Below are positions 1-8,613 of a stretch of 64,000 bases of DNA, piece after piece. The stretch's first letter is position 1. Every line of letters starts with the position of its first letter. The position numbers and the translations under genes are program-made. The stretch is from Algoriphagus sp. PAP.12. GTDB taxonomy: Bacteria; Bacteroidota; Bacteroidia; Cytophagales; Cyclobacteriaceae. Under the pieces are notes generated by a model, which was not told the DNA's origin, made no database searches, and was given only the letters and a program-made list of their open reading frames with translations. Where the stretch lies: assembly GCF_026652115.1 (NCBI RefSeq), contig NZ_JAPPSQ010000001.1, positions 558,001 to 622,000 of the forward strand, given 5' to 3'.

Positions 1-1
1 T

Positions 2-697
2 TCTAGTGCTAATGCTGAGTCCCTAATCAAAGAAGAATTATTGGCTCCAATGGGCACGCAAGAGATCTGGGCAGCAGGTGTGACTTATTATCGAAGCCGA
101 ACTGCCCGGATGGAAGAATCTCAAGATGCGGGCGGAGCAGATTTTTATGACAAAGTCTATGCGGCTGATCGACCGGAATTATTTTTCAAAGCCACTCCTT
201 CTCGCGTTTCTTCCCCTGGAGGAAAAGTGAATATCCGGAAAGACTCTACTTGGGATGTGCCCGAACCGGAGTTGACTTTGTTGATTTCTCCATCAGGAAA
301 AGTCCAGGGATTTACTGTTGGTAATGATATGAGCAGCCGAAGTATCGAAGGTGAAAATCCATTATATCTACCGCAAGCTAAAGTCTATCAGGGCTGTGCA
401 TCCATCGGTCCTTGTATTTTGATTCAAGATTCTATTTCTGAAAGCACTGAAATTTCCTTAGAAATCTATAGAAATGGAGAGTTAGCAGCTTCTGGAAAAA
501 CCAATTTGACACAATTAAAACGAAAACCACAGGAATTAGCCGGTTGGTTATTTAGAGGAAACACATTCCCAGTGGGTTGCTTTCTGATGACAGGTACGGG
601 GATTGTGCCAGATGATTTTACTTTAGCAAAGGGGGATGAAGTGAAAATTTCCATCGAAGGAATTGGAACACTAGAAAATACAGTAGGTTTGATTTGA
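2..697 (+). CDS. Fumarylacetoacetate hydrolase (FAH) family protein, 5' end outside window
   Basis: The reading frame is open to the left edge of the window, so the true start lies upstream; the first in-window start-like codon is a TTG at 41. The protein has the C-terminal FAH fold: the acidic metal pair in WDVPEPELTLLI, the GFTVGNDMSSRSIE strand with a further aspartate, and the LPQAKVYQGCASIGP loop. Members bind a divalent metal and act on 2-keto acids (hydratases, isomerases, decarboxylases, C-C hydrolases). The AAGVTYYRSR start and the DFYDKVYAADRPELFFK segment recall 2-keto-3-deoxy sugar acid dehydratases of the family, but the substrate cannot be fixed from sequence. No pathway partner is next to it in the window. 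Confidence 0.85.
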   Translation, partial: SSANAESLIKEELLAPMGTQEIWAAGVTYYRSRTARMEESQDAGGADFYDKVYAADRPELFFKATPSRVSSPGGKVNIRKDSTWDVPEPELTLLISPSGKVQGFTVGNDMSSRSIEGENPLYLPQAKVYQGCASIGPCILIQDSISESTEISLEIYRNGELAASGKTNLTQLKRKPQELAGWLFRGNTFPVGCFLMTGTGIVPDDFTLAKGDEVKISIEGIGTLENTVGLI

Positions 698-738
698 ATA
701 ATATTGTAGCATTTCCTCAATTATTTACGTGTGGATAA

Positions 739-1203
739 ATGAATCCTAAATTTTCAAAAATGAGAAGATTTTTATTGCTTTCACTGTTAATTACTATTCT
801 ATTTTCTTGTCATGAGAACGAAAACCCGTCACTGGCTGAATTTCCTCAGAAGTGGGTTTTAGCTGGATATTTTTCCGTTTGGATGCCTGAAAATGGAATC
901 GTTCCAATAACGGATTCCCTCTATTATTATGAATTGAGAAAAGATGGGACTTTCACCAAATTCATCGGTGAGTTTGAATTGGATGGTACTTATGAAAAAG
1001 GAAAAGATGAGTTATATAACCGTGATAATATTATTTTCCAATATGATCAGGAAACTTATTTAGAAGATAGGGAGCGCGGTGCATTTGGATTGATTCATAA
1101 CTGTGGAATGGATAGTGAGTATTTTTCATTTGTGGATTCTAATACGATCAGGGGTTCTTGGGGAGCATGTGATGGACCCAACTTGTATTTCGAAAGACAA
1201 TAG
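739..1203 (+). CDS. Small hypothetical lipoprotein
   Basis: A 154-residue protein with a lipoprotein signal peptide ending in ILFSC. Translation may begin at the ATG at 739 or at a second ATG at 760, which gives a more typical 17-residue lipoprotein signal. The mature part alternates short beta-like segments (YYYELRKDGTFTKF, GEFELDGTYEKG) and ends GSWGACDGPNLYFERQ, resembling the lipocalin-like small lipoproteins common in Bacteroidota, although I cannot name a family. A T-rich-tailed hairpin just downstream probably ends its transcript. Envelope location is inferred from the lipobox. Confidence 0.7.
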   Translation: MNPKFSKMRRFLLLSLLITILFSCHENENPSLAEFPQKWVLAGYFSVWMPENGIVPITDSLYYYELRKDGTFTKFIGEFELDGTYEKGKDELYNRDNIIFQYDQETYLEDRERGAFGLIHNCGMDSEYFSFVDSNTIRGSWGACDGPNLYFERQ

Positions 1204-1233
1204 ACTTCTTGAGAAATATCTAATTGAAAATTG

Positions 1234-1272
1234 AAGGCTGATTTCTGAAAAGAGTCAGCCTTTCTTTATTTT
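1234..1272 (+). terminator. Rho-independent terminator after the small lipoprotein gene
   Basis: An 8-bp perfect stem (AAGGCTGA at 1234-1241 with TCAGCCTT at 1255-1262) is followed by a T-rich stretch. It sits between the lipoprotein stop and the yjbQ start, and its tail merges into the yjbQ leader. Confidence 0.65.
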
Positions 1273-1277
1273 GTGGA

Positions 1278-1706
1278 ATGAGTCAATTCTTCCAAAAACC
1301 GCTACAACTTCCTCGCTATTCTCAAGGCTATCATTTGATCACCGATTTGGTTGAAGAAGCCATTCCTGAAATTCGTCATATAAAAGTGGGATTTTTACAA
1401 GTTTTTATCCAGCACACTTCTGCGGCTTTGACAATCAATGAAAATGCGGACCCAACGGTAAGAAAAGACTTCCAAACCTTTGTAAATGAGTTGATTCCTG
1501 AAACTTATCCACGGTTTATCCACACTTATGAAGGTCCAGATGATATGCCTGCGCACATTAAAGCCAGTTTTTTTGATTCTTCGCTTCAAATCCCCATTTC
1601 TGGTGGAAAACTCGCGCTTGGAATTTGGCAAGGAGTTTATCTCTGCGAATTCAGGAAATTTGCCTCAGGAAGAAGGCTTTTGTTAACCGCCTGTGGAAGT
1701 TCTTAA
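1278..1706 (+). CDS. yjbQ: YjbQ family protein (UPF0047)
   Basis: This 142-residue protein matches the YjbQ/UPF0047 family in length and signature: the strand FIQHTSAALTINENADPTVR and the C-terminal GIWQGVYLCEFR. The family forms compact trimers; a weak thiamine-phosphate synthase activity has been reported for some members and is the source of the usual name, but the physiological role is unsettled. The conserved histidine of QHTS is present. The gene appears to be a single transcription unit between a terminator and the promoter of the next gene. Confidence 0.92.
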   Translation: MSQFFQKPLQLPRYSQGYHLITDLVEEAIPEIRHIKVGFLQVFIQHTSAALTINENADPTVRKDFQTFVNELIPETYPRFIHTYEGPDDMPAHIKASFFDSSLQIPISGGKLALGIWQGVYLCEFRKFASGRRLLLTACGSS

Positions 1707-1742
1707 ACCTTAGCTAAAATCCATTCCCACCACTTATAAAAT

Positions 1743-1777
1743 TTTGTTCTGCTGGCCTAGAAACAATTTTATTTTTG
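1743..1777 (+). promoter_or_regulatory. Predicted Bacteroidota-type promoter for the DUF5916 gene
   Basis: TTTG at 1743-1746 and TATTTTTG at 1770-1777 match the -33 TTTG and -7 TAnnTTTG elements, with a 23-nt spacer at the long end of the accepted range. The ATG of the DUF5916 gene is 17 nt downstream, leaving a very short leader. Confidence 0.5.
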
Positions 1778-1793
1778 TGGAATCAGCTATACT

Positions 1794-4001
1794 ATGAGAA
1801 TTCTATTACCCACCTGTCTTTTGGCGGTTCTACTGATTAGTGGATCGGCTTTTGGACAAGAGCATACTTCGAATGCTTTTGCCTATAAAGTAAATGACCC
1901 CATTGTTTTGGATGGAAATTTGGATGAAGAAATCTGGGGACCAGAAGGTTGGAATGGTGAATTCATGCAGTATTTTCCCTCAGATACTTCACTGGCAATT
2001 GCTCAATCCCGTGTTAAGATCGCTTTTGACGATAACAATTTGTACATCGCTGCAGTGATGGAAAATTTGGGACCCAGAGAATATGTGTCCACTTCCTTGC
2101 GTAGAGATTATCGTGGTGCTCAAAATGACGGGATCACTTTTGTTTTCGATACATTCAATGATAAAACCAATGCTTTTCAGTTTGGTGTAAATCCTTATGG
2201 AGTTCAAAGGGAGGGTTTGATTTCCAATGGTGGAAATAAATCTGAAGATTTGAGTTTAGCTTGGGATAATAAATGGTATGCGGAGGCAAAAATTTTTGAA
2301 AATCATTGGCAGGTGGAGGCAATTATTCCATTATCGACAGTACGATTTAAAGATGGAGCCCAAAACTGGAATATTAATTTTTACAGAATAGACAGTGATG
2401 CGGGAGAAAGAAGCTCCTGGTCTCCTCTCCCACGTAATTTCAATATGTCTTCTATTGCCTTCAATAGGAAGTTGATTTTTGAGGAGCCTTTGAAAAAGAA
2501 TTCTGCTAATATTTCCCTGATTCCCTATGTGGCTGGGAAGACCTCTAAAAATTTCCTGGAAAATACCAGTGAACCTTTCAAACCTGCTGTTGGTGGGGAT
2601 GCCAAGGTTGGAATAGGCCCAGCGATGAATTTGGATTTGACATTTAATCCTGATTTTTCTCAAGTGGAGGTGGATCAGCAGGTGACTAATCTGGATAGAT
2701 TCGAAATATTTTTTCCAGAAAGAAGACAATTTTTTCTCGAGAATGGAGATTTATTTGACAGCTTTGGTCAGCAAAGATCCAAAGCTTTTTTCTCAAGAAG
2801 AATTGGTGTTGATATTGATTCTGCAACTGGGCAAAATGTGCAAAGTAAAATTATCTATGGAGCAAGGCTGAGTGGAAAAATAAATGAAGACTGGCGAATT
2901 GGAGCCATGAACATGCAGACTGCAACAGATACCGAAGCAGGAATTTCAGGGAAAAATTTCTCTGTCTTAGCAATTCAAAAAAAGGTTTTTGAACGATCCA
3001 ATATCGGTTTGATCTATGTGGATAAGGAGTCTTTGGGTTTAGATGAATATAAGTCGCTTTTTAACCCTGATGAATATAACCGACTCATTGGAATGGATTT
3101 TAATCTCAATTCTGCCAATGGTAAATGGACAGGTAAGGCCTTTTATCATAGAACTTTCGAGTCACGTGAAACAGTAAAACCTTATTCCTTCAATGCATAT
3201 ATGCTTTTCAGTGATATCCATTGGGGAGGAAGTGTGAGTATTCAGGATATTGGAAAGGATTTCAATCCTGAAGTTGGCTTTTTACCCAGATCTGATTTTA
3301 AAAGGTTCAATCCTGATATTTCTTATATGTTTTACCCCAATTCTAGCTTAATTAATCGACATGGGCCTAAGTTGGAGTTTGAAGGATATTGGAATGAAAC
3401 TATTGGAACAACAGATCGAGATTATAACATCAGTTATACAGTCCGGTTTAATTCTTTTGCTGAGTTGACATTGACACAAAAGAACAGATACCTGTATTTG
3501 TTTCAGGATTTTGATCCTACTCGTACTGGAGGTGAGAAATTGCCTGCAGGAACAGATTATTATACTCAAACTCTTGGTTTTGAATTCAGAAGTAATCCGA
3601 GGAATGTCTTTAATGTTAGAATGACGGGAGATGGAGGGGAGTATTTTACTGGAAACTATTTTAGCTTAGTCAGTGAACTAGGCTTACGATTGGGCTATAT
3701 GGCTAACATTTCCATGAATTTCAATTATGCCAGAATTCGTCTTCCAGCTCCACAAAGTGATGCAGACTTGGTTTTGGTTGGGCCCCGAATCGATTTAACT
3801 TTTACCAAAAAGCTATTTTGGACAACATTTATCCAGTACAATAATCAGATTGATAACCTGAATATCAATACCCGATTGCAATGGAGATTTGCTCCTGTTT
3901 CAGATTTCTTCCTGGTGTATACAGATAATTATTACCCAAGTGATTTCACTCCAAAGCAACGCTCCTTGGTATTTAAGCTGAATTATTGGTTAAATCTTTA
4001 A
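1794..4001 (+). CDS. DUF5916-type outer-membrane protein with CBM9-like N-terminal domain
   Basis: A 735-residue exported protein with a cleavable signal peptide (about residues 1-21, ending SAFGQ). Residues about 30-210 look like a family 9 carbohydrate-binding-type domain (NDPIVLDGNLDEEIWG near the start, then VKIAFDDNNLYIAA). The rest alternates aromatic/polar beta strands typical of an outer-membrane barrel, with the conserved FFPERRQFFLENGDLF segment seen in DUF5916 proteins. The final strand ends LNYWLNL. The function of DUF5916 is not established; a role in binding or importing carbohydrate-like material is only suggested by the N-terminal domain. It has its own predicted promoter. Confidence 0.85.
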   Translation: MRILLPTCLLAVLLISGSAFGQEHTSNAFAYKVNDPIVLDGNLDEEIWGPEGWNGEFMQYFPSDTSLAIAQSRVKIAFDDNNLYIAAVMENLGPREYVSTSLRRDYRGAQNDGITFVFDTFNDKTNAFQFGVNPYGVQREGLISNGGNKSEDLSLAWDNKWYAEAKIFENHWQVEAIIPLSTVRFKDGAQNWNINFYRIDSDAGERSSWSPLPRNFNMSSIAFNRKLIFEEPLKKNSANISLIPYVAGKTSKNFLENTSEPFKPAVGGDAKVGIGPAMNLDLTFNPDFSQVEVDQQVTNLDRFEIFFPERRQFFLENGDLFDSFGQQRSKAFFSRRIGVDIDSATGQNVQSKIIYGARLSGKINEDWRIGAMNMQTATDTEAGISGKNFSVLAIQKKVFERSNIGLIYVDKESLGLDEYKSLFNPDEYNRLIGMDFNLNSANGKWTGKAFYHRTFESRETVKPYSFNAYMLFSDIHWGGSVSIQDIGKDFNPEVGFLPRSDFKRFNPDISYMFYPNSSLINRHGPKLEFEGYWNETIGTTDRDYNISYTVRFNSFAELTLTQKNRYLYLFQDFDPTRTGGEKLPAGTDYYTQTLGFEFRSNPRNVFNVRMTGDGGEYFTGNYFSLVSELGLRLGYMANISMNFNYARIRLPAPQSDADLVLVGPRIDLTFTKKLFWTTFIQYNNQIDNLNINTRLQWRFAPVSDFFLVYTDNYYPSDFTPKQRSLVFKLNYWLNL

Positions 4002-4329
4002 TAGAAAAGGAAACGCCGAGGGTTTCATTCCTGATCCATTTCCTTTTGTTTCTTTTTTCTCTCCAATTCTCGCGATTGGGAAGCCAGAAGAAATAGTATG
4101 AAACTAGAGACCAAGTAATCAAGTTGAAAATCAAATGAAAGAATGTTTCTGGCTCATTCAGGCATTCCAATTAAGAGGAAGCCCCAGGCGGTCAAATACT
4201 CTTGAGAAAAACACAGTACCAAATCCAAATGGTAGGGTTGGAATGTAATTGATTTTATAAAGCAAAAATTCCTTGAGATTTTGCAAGAAGGACATTTTTA
4301 TGATGTTTAAAAAAATAAATTCAGGTCAA
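4002..4329. other. 328-bp intergenic stretch between convergent genes, with a possible small broken membrane gene
   Basis: No clear terminator is seen. The minus strand carries a 45-codon frame (4158-4295) and, in another frame, a hydrophobic segment that runs into the end of the DUF5916 gene; the two may be pieces of one frameshifted small membrane protein. Otherwise I see nothing to annotate. Confidence 0.4.
4158..4295 (-). CDS. Possible 45-residue small protein, or the front half of a frameshifted membrane protein
   Basis: ATG at 4295 opens a 45-codon frame with protein-like composition (KINYIPTLPFGFGTVF, then VFDRLGLPLNWNA). Directly past its stop a second minus-strand frame continues with EPETFFHLIFNLITWSLVSY, a convincing membrane helix, followed by basic residues. 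A single frameshift near 4160 would join them into a roughly 95-residue membrane protein. No family recognised. It may equally be chance coding in an intergenic stretch; homologues with the joined frame would decide. Confidence 0.35.
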   Translation of the reverse strand: MSFLQNLKEFLLYKINYIPTLPFGFGTVFFSRVFDRLGLPLNWNA

Positions 4330-5568
4330 TTAGCGGAGATTTTTTAAGTTTTCAAAATTCGGTCTAATCAGCTTTTTCCGTTTCAATTCTAGTTGATAAA
4401 GGTATTCTCCCAATTCACTGAAAAAAGGAAGACCTATTTCCTCATATTCATAATTGTCATCATTCAGGATCTCGTCCTCATTTGAATAGACAACTGCAGA
4501 AACGAAAAACTCCACCTCGTTTTCAAAATCTACGAAGTAAGTTCCGTCGATCAGGTAGCCATAAGACCAGCCTGTTTTATTGAAAATCCGGTATTGGGAA
4601 GGAATTGAGTCTTTTGAAGTTCCAAACTTGAAGAATTTGGAATAGGAGTCGTAGAATTCCGGGAGCTCATATTTCGGAAAATCACTTTCTCTGGGAAGCA
4701 TGCTCATATACTTCATCACAAATTCCCGCTGTTCTTCCGTGATATTGAATCGCTCTGCCTCAGGAAATGCCATCGGATAAATGATTCTTTGAATAACTCC
4801 ATGTAAGTCCGTTAGTGGAAATTTATTCTTGTAGGTAAAATCCATGGGATCCTGAATCAGGGAGTCATTTTTGTAATGAGCTTTTCCGATTTGTGGCTTG
4901 GTTGGGACATGGAAATCCGTCTCAGTGTGTCTTTCAGGTAACTCAAGCAACATGGAACCATTGACATCGACAAACTTCACTGGATTGAAATATCGGTTTT
5001 CCTCCGGGCTGATAGGAAAACTAAGACGCTGACTGATTACAGTGTTATTTAGTCCTTTTTCTTTCAGTTTTTGATTGATATAATCTAATCCAAGAACTTC
5101 ATAGAGTCGATTATAGGCATCATTATCTGAGACAATCAGGATTTTTTTGATGTAGTGACCGATACTTGGAAGAGAATCTTTTGACGAAAAGTCTACATAA
5201 GCAGGAACTTGTGAAGGACGAACTGAATCAATCAAAAGTGTTGTATTCCTATCCAACCCCTCAATTCCTTGTTCATTGAGCCATTCCAAAGCAAGTAATG
5301 CCACCGGAAGTTTTACTGTAGAAGCGGGGTAAAAGTACTTTTGATCATCCAGATTGAAAGAATGGTCTTCATATATCGGGAGACCATGTTCATTTTGATC
5401 TATACTAGAAAATAGAATCTGCACTTCGTATTTATCCTTTTCAGAAAGTACTTTTTGAAGCGTGGGATAGTCTTCTATTCCATCTACAAAAGGAACTTCT
5501 TTCTTTTGGGTACAAGAAAACAGGATCGTAAAAGAGATGAAGGATAGGAATAGAAGATTATGCTTCAT
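4330..5568 (-). CDS. Beta-lactamase-like serine hydrolase, lipoprotein
   Basis: A 412-residue protein with a lipoprotein signal peptide (lipobox ILFSC, Cys19). It has all three motifs of the penicillin-interacting serine hydrolase fold: S83-T-V-K86 (SxxK), S147-D-N149 (SDN) and K331-T-G333 (KTG). This is class A-like in order, but the protein is longer than a typical class A beta-lactamase (about 290 residues), with inserted segments between SDN and KTG. It may hydrolyse beta-lactams, act on peptidoglycan peptides or have an unrelated esterase role. It is the last gene of a short minus-strand operon and overlaps the preceding PLP-enzyme gene by 11 nt, implying co-translation. Confidence 0.85.
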   Translation of the reverse strand: MKHNLLFLSFISFTILFSCTQKKEVPFVDGIEDYPTLQKVLSEKDKYEVQILFSSIDQNEHGLPIYEDHSFNLDDQKYFYPASTVKLPVALLALEWLNEQGIEGLDRNTTLLIDSVRPSQVPAYVDFSSKDSLPSIGHYIKKILIVSDNDAYNRLYEVLGLDYINQKLKEKGLNNTVISQRLSFPISPEENRYFNPVKFVDVNGSMLLELPERHTETDFHVPTKPQIGKAHYKNDSLIQDPMDFTYKNKFPLTDLHGVIQRIIYPMAFPEAERFNITEEQREFVMKYMSMLPRESDFPKYELPEFYDSYSKFFKFGTSKDSIPSQYRIFNKTGWSYGYLIDGTYFVDFENEVEFFVSAVVYSNEDEILNDDNYEYEEIGLPFFSELGEYLYQLELKRKKLIRPNFENLKNLR

Positions 5569-6631
5569 TAGATTTCAATTCTTTGAGAGTTTGAACCAGA
5601 TGCGATATATCATCGGGTTGGTGGAATGCCGATATAATAATTCGGTTGATCAATGGAGAATCGACAGTGGGATATCTAAAGGAGGAAATGATGATTCCTT
5701 CCTCTTCCAATTTTGGAATCCAAGAATCCTTTGTCAATTTGAAAACAGGATAGTTTGACAAGCCCTCGATCTCTTGAATTTCTGAAATGGCCTTGTAAAA
5801 CTCTAGGCAATTTTTAAAAAGTCCAGTTTGTTGACTTTCAAATACGCTCTGACATTCTAAAAATGCAGCTAAATGTGCCGGCGAACCAGGTGAAGCTCCT
5901 CCATAGAGAGCCGTTCCTCTTAACTTTTGGATTGTTTCGCGATTTCCCAAGACTATCCCGGCTGGAATTGCCAGCCCTTTTCCGAGCGAACCACATACTA
6001 CTAAATTGTAGGTGGGGGCATTCCATTGAATGTATGTGCCGAAGATTCTTTTTCCTAAAACCCCAAAGGCATGGCTATCATCCACCAAAAAAGTTACTTC
6101 ATGGGAATCCGAAATTTCCTTTATCCAAGAGTAATCATGGATTTGTGCTGTAAAGGCATCAACTGCATTCCCCAGAATCAATATTCTTTGTGATTTTAGG
6201 CTTTTTGAAGTCCCTAAACACTCGTTTTTCCATTGTGTAAAACTTAATTGAGTATTTGGAAACAGGCCTTCTGGAAGAATTGCAGGATGAGCATCGGGAG
6301 CAATCCAAATTTTATCAGCATCTTTTGCCAAAAGTTGGGTTGAGACGATTCCGGCTATAAAACCAGAGCTTAGGGCCGCGGCATCCTCTGCTCCGGAATT
6401 TTCTGAGAAATACGATTCAAATTCATCAAAAACAGGAATTCGAATGTTATTAAGTCTACTTTGTCCATGATTGGACCCCCATTTTTGAAGATGATGAGAA
6501 ATGCTTTTCAAAAACTCTGGATTTTGAGTCATTCCGAGGTAAGATGTGCCGCTGAAATAGAGAAATTCTCTCCCTTCCAATTGGATTGTTCTACCAATTC
6601 CTTCTTCTAAAAAATGGATTTTTCCAGCCAT
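5558..6631 (-). CDS. Alpha-oxoamine synthase-like PLP enzyme (BioF/KBL fold)
   Basis: A 357-residue fold type I PLP enzyme related to 8-amino-7-oxononanoate synthase and 2-amino-3-ketobutyrate CoA ligase. Visible landmarks are the SGTSYLGM start, the cofactor aspartate/histidine in LVDDSHAFGVLG (D184, H187) and the PLP lysine in VCGSLGKGLAIPAG (K218). Such enzymes join an amino acid to an acyl-CoA with decarboxylation, but this one is shorter and lacks clear bio neighbours, so biotin synthesis is not assured. It lies between the VOC gene (3-nt gap) and the serine hydrolase (11-nt overlap). Confidence 0.8.
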   Translation of the reverse strand: MAGKIHFLEEGIGRTIQLEGREFLYFSGTSYLGMTQNPEFLKSISHHLQKWGSNHGQSRLNNIRIPVFDEFESYFSENSGAEDAAALSSGFIAGIVSTQLLAKDADKIWIAPDAHPAILPEGLFPNTQLSFTQWKNECLGTSKSLKSQRILILGNAVDAFTAQIHDYSWIKEISDSHEVTFLVDDSHAFGVLGKRIFGTYIQWNAPTYNLVVCGSLGKGLAIPAGIVLGNRETIQKLRGTALYGGASPGSPAHLAAFLECQSVFESQQTGLFKNCLEFYKAISEIQEIEGLSNYPVFKLTKDSWIPKLEEEGIIISSFRYPTVDSPLINRIIISAFHQPDDISHLVQTLKELKSNEA

Positions 6632-6634
6632 AGC

Positions 6635-7057
6635 TTACTTGGCAAAGATTTGACTTTCGTCCTGAAAAGATTTGAATTCAAGGGCATTTCCACAAGGATC
6701 TAAGAAAAACATGGTTGCTTGCTCTCCTACTTCTCCTTTGAAACGAATGTAAGGTTCGATAACAAACTCAATCCCATGATTTTTCAATTTATCCGCGAGT
6801 TCATGCCATTCGTCCCAAGGGAGGATTGCTCCAAAATGACGCACAGGGACATTTTTTCCGTCTACTTCATTGGTTTTGGCATTGGCAAGCTCCTCAAGTT
6901 TGATATGTGCGGAAAGTTGATGGCCGAAGAAGTTGAAATCGATCCATTTGTCAGTACTTCTTCCTATATCGCATCCCAGAAGGTCTCCATAAAAGGCTCT
7001 GGTTTCCTCAATATCCCGAATCGGGAATGCTAAGTGAAAGGGTTTAAATTGGCCCAT
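6635..7057 (-). CDS. VOC (glyoxalase/dioxygenase) superfamily protein
   Basis: A 140-residue protein built of two beta-alpha-beta-beta-beta modules. It begins with [23 protein letters not shown] and ends near [16 protein letters not shown], whose glutamate is a usual metal ligand of this superfamily. I place the start at the ATG at 7057: the frame stays open further upstream to 7354, but that extension overlaps the divergent patatin gene and has no VOC-like sequence. The reaction is unknown; the family includes lyases, isomerases and ring-cleavage dioxygenases. It heads a three-gene minus-strand operon with the PLP enzyme and the serine hydrolase, and is divergent from the patatin gene. Confidence 0.85.
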   Translation of the reverse strand: MGQFKPFHLAFPIRDIEETRAFYGDLLGCDIGRSTDKWIDFNFFGHQLSAHIKLEELANAKTNEVDGKNVPVRHFGAILPWDEWHELADKLKNHGIEFVIEPYIRFKGEVGEQATMFFLDPCGNALEFKSFQDESQIFAK

Positions 7058-7097
7058 AATGTGTACTTTCGTTAAGTGATTTTTATTCCTTAAAGAT

Positions 7098-8003
7098 ATG
7101 TCAAAAAAGAAAAAAGTCTCATTGGTTTTGAGCAGCGGTGGAGCGAGAGGATTGGCACATGTTGGGGTGATTGAGGAGTTGGAAAAGCGGGGGTATGAAA
7201 TTTCCGAAATTGCGGGTTGTTCTGCAGGAGCCTTGGTAGGCGGTATGTATGCCTGCGGAAAAATGAATGAGTTCAAAAACTGGATCTGCAATCTTGATCG
7301 GATCGACGTTTTTTCTTTAATGGATTTTACTTTCTCCAGTCGCGGATTTATCAAAGGGGAAAAAGTTTATGGTGAGCTTAAGAAAGTAGTTGCGGATTGT
7401 CAGATTGAGGAGTTTTCCATTCCTTTTTCTTGTAATGCAGTGAATGTCATCACTGGAGAAGAAGTAATTTTTAGAAAAGGGAGCTTATTTAAAGCAATTC
7501 GGGCTTCAGGAAGTATTCCTTCTGTGTTCATTCCAGCGTCTCATTCCAAATCCTCTTTGATTGATGGAGGAGTGTTAAACCCAGTCCCGATTTCTTTATT
7601 GCAAAATCATTCTGAAGAGAACATGATATTGGTAGTGGATGTGAATGGTTTGGATCATGATTACATTACTCCACCCAAGAAAGATGAGGAAGGAAATGGA
7701 TTCATCTCAATCCCGAATTGGTTGAAGGAATACCGGAATAAAATGGGACAATTTTTCCCAGATGAAAAGGAAGTAGAAAAGGAAATTTCTTATTCCTCTT
7801 TGAATTTGGTGAAGCGCTCATTCGATTTATTGCAGGATAGATTTTGTGAATTGTTGCTTCAACAATACCCCGTAGATATTCAAATTAAAATTTCCAGAAA
7901 GCAAGCAGGAACCTTGGAGTTTCACCGATCTGGTGAATTGATTGAAATAGGGAGAATCAAAGCAAAACAGGCATTGGATAATTGGGAAAATGAAAATAGC
8001 TGA
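7098..8003 (+). CDS. Patatin-like phospholipase family protein (RssA-like)
   Basis: A 301-residue patatin-fold acyl hydrolase. The oxyanion loop [12 protein letters not shown], the nucleophile elbow GCSAG (S42) and the catalytic aspartate in LIDGGVLNP (D156) are all present, giving a complete Ser-Asp dyad. There is no signal peptide, so it is probably cytoplasmic or loosely membrane-associated. Length and layout resemble the NTE/RssA group. Substrate unknown; lipid acyl esters are likely from the family. It overlaps the following methyltransferase gene by 14 nt, so the pair is probably co-expressed, and it diverges from the VOC gene with only about 40 bp between starts. Confidence 0.9.
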   Translation: MSKKKKVSLVLSSGGARGLAHVGVIEELEKRGYEISEIAGCSAGALVGGMYACGKMNEFKNWICNLDRIDVFSLMDFTFSSRGFIKGEKVYGELKKVVADCQIEEFSIPFSCNAVNVITGEEVIFRKGSLFKAIRASGSIPSVFIPASHSKSSLIDGGVLNPVPISLLQNHSEENMILVVDVNGLDHDYITPPKKDEEGNGFISIPNWLKEYRNKMGQFFPDEKEVEKEISYSSLNLVKRSFDLLQDRFCELLLQQYPVDIQIKISRKQAGTLEFHRSGELIEIGRIKAKQALDNWENENS

Positions 8004-8613
8004 ACTAAACCGTCTATTGGGCAACATCGATATCTATCTCTTGGATCAGATTCTAAAGGGTAGATTTACGAAGGAAATGAAGATCCTGGATGCCGGTTGT
8101 GGGGAGGGAAGAAATACCGTTTATTTCATTCGTGAAGGCTATCAGATTTTTGGAATTGATCCCAATGAGACAGCAATTCAATATTGCCGATATCAGGCAA
8201 AAAGTTTGGATCCAAATTATGATATCCACAGGTTTCAAGAAGGAAAATTGGAGGATGTTCCCTTTCACAAAGAATCTTTCGATGCAGTAATCTGTTCAGC
8301 TGTTCTGCACTTTGCTCAGAGTGTGGATAACTTCTGGCAAATGATTCATGAAATCCACAGAATCTTAAAACCGGGAGGAATTTTTTGGTTCCGGATGTGT
8401 ACTGGATTTGGAGATACTTTATCCAAATCTAAGCCTATTGGCCAAGGAAGGTATCATTTGCCAGATAATTCGGACCGATTTGTCTTTACGGAAGAGTATG
8501 TGGATAAATTACTTTCGAAAGGTTTTAAATATATAGAAAACCCCAAATCCGTTTTGGTTTTAGGCCAAAGAGAGATGGGGGTTTTTGTTTTGGAGAAGGT
8601 TTTACCCTATTGA
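7990..8613 (+). CDS. Class I SAM-dependent methyltransferase
   Basis: A 207-residue Rossmann-fold methyltransferase. The SAM-binding loop ILDAGCGEGRNTVYF, the acidic end of strand 2 (IFGIDPNETAI) and the motif 4 region FDAVICSAVLHF are clear. Motif LKPGGIFWFRM is the usual post-core strand. The substrate cannot be told. It overlaps the patatin gene by 14 nt at its start and its 3' end overlaps the convergent stress-protein gene by 7 nt. Confidence 0.88.
   Translation: MKIAELNRLLGNIDIYLLDQILKGRFTKEMKILDAGCGEGRNTVYFIREGYQIFGIDPNETAIQYCRYQAKSLDPNYDIHRFQEGKLEDVPFHKESFDAVICSAVLHFAQSVDNFWQMIHEIHRILKPGGIFWFRMCTGFGDTLSKSKPIGQGRYHLPDNSDRFVFTEEYVDKLLSKGFKYIENPKSVLVLGQREMGVFVLEKVLPY

Noticed and set aside
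7058..7354. N-terminal extension of the VOC protein
   Set aside because: The extra 99 codons overlap the divergent patatin gene and show no VOC-like sequence; the domain begins at the ATG at 7057.
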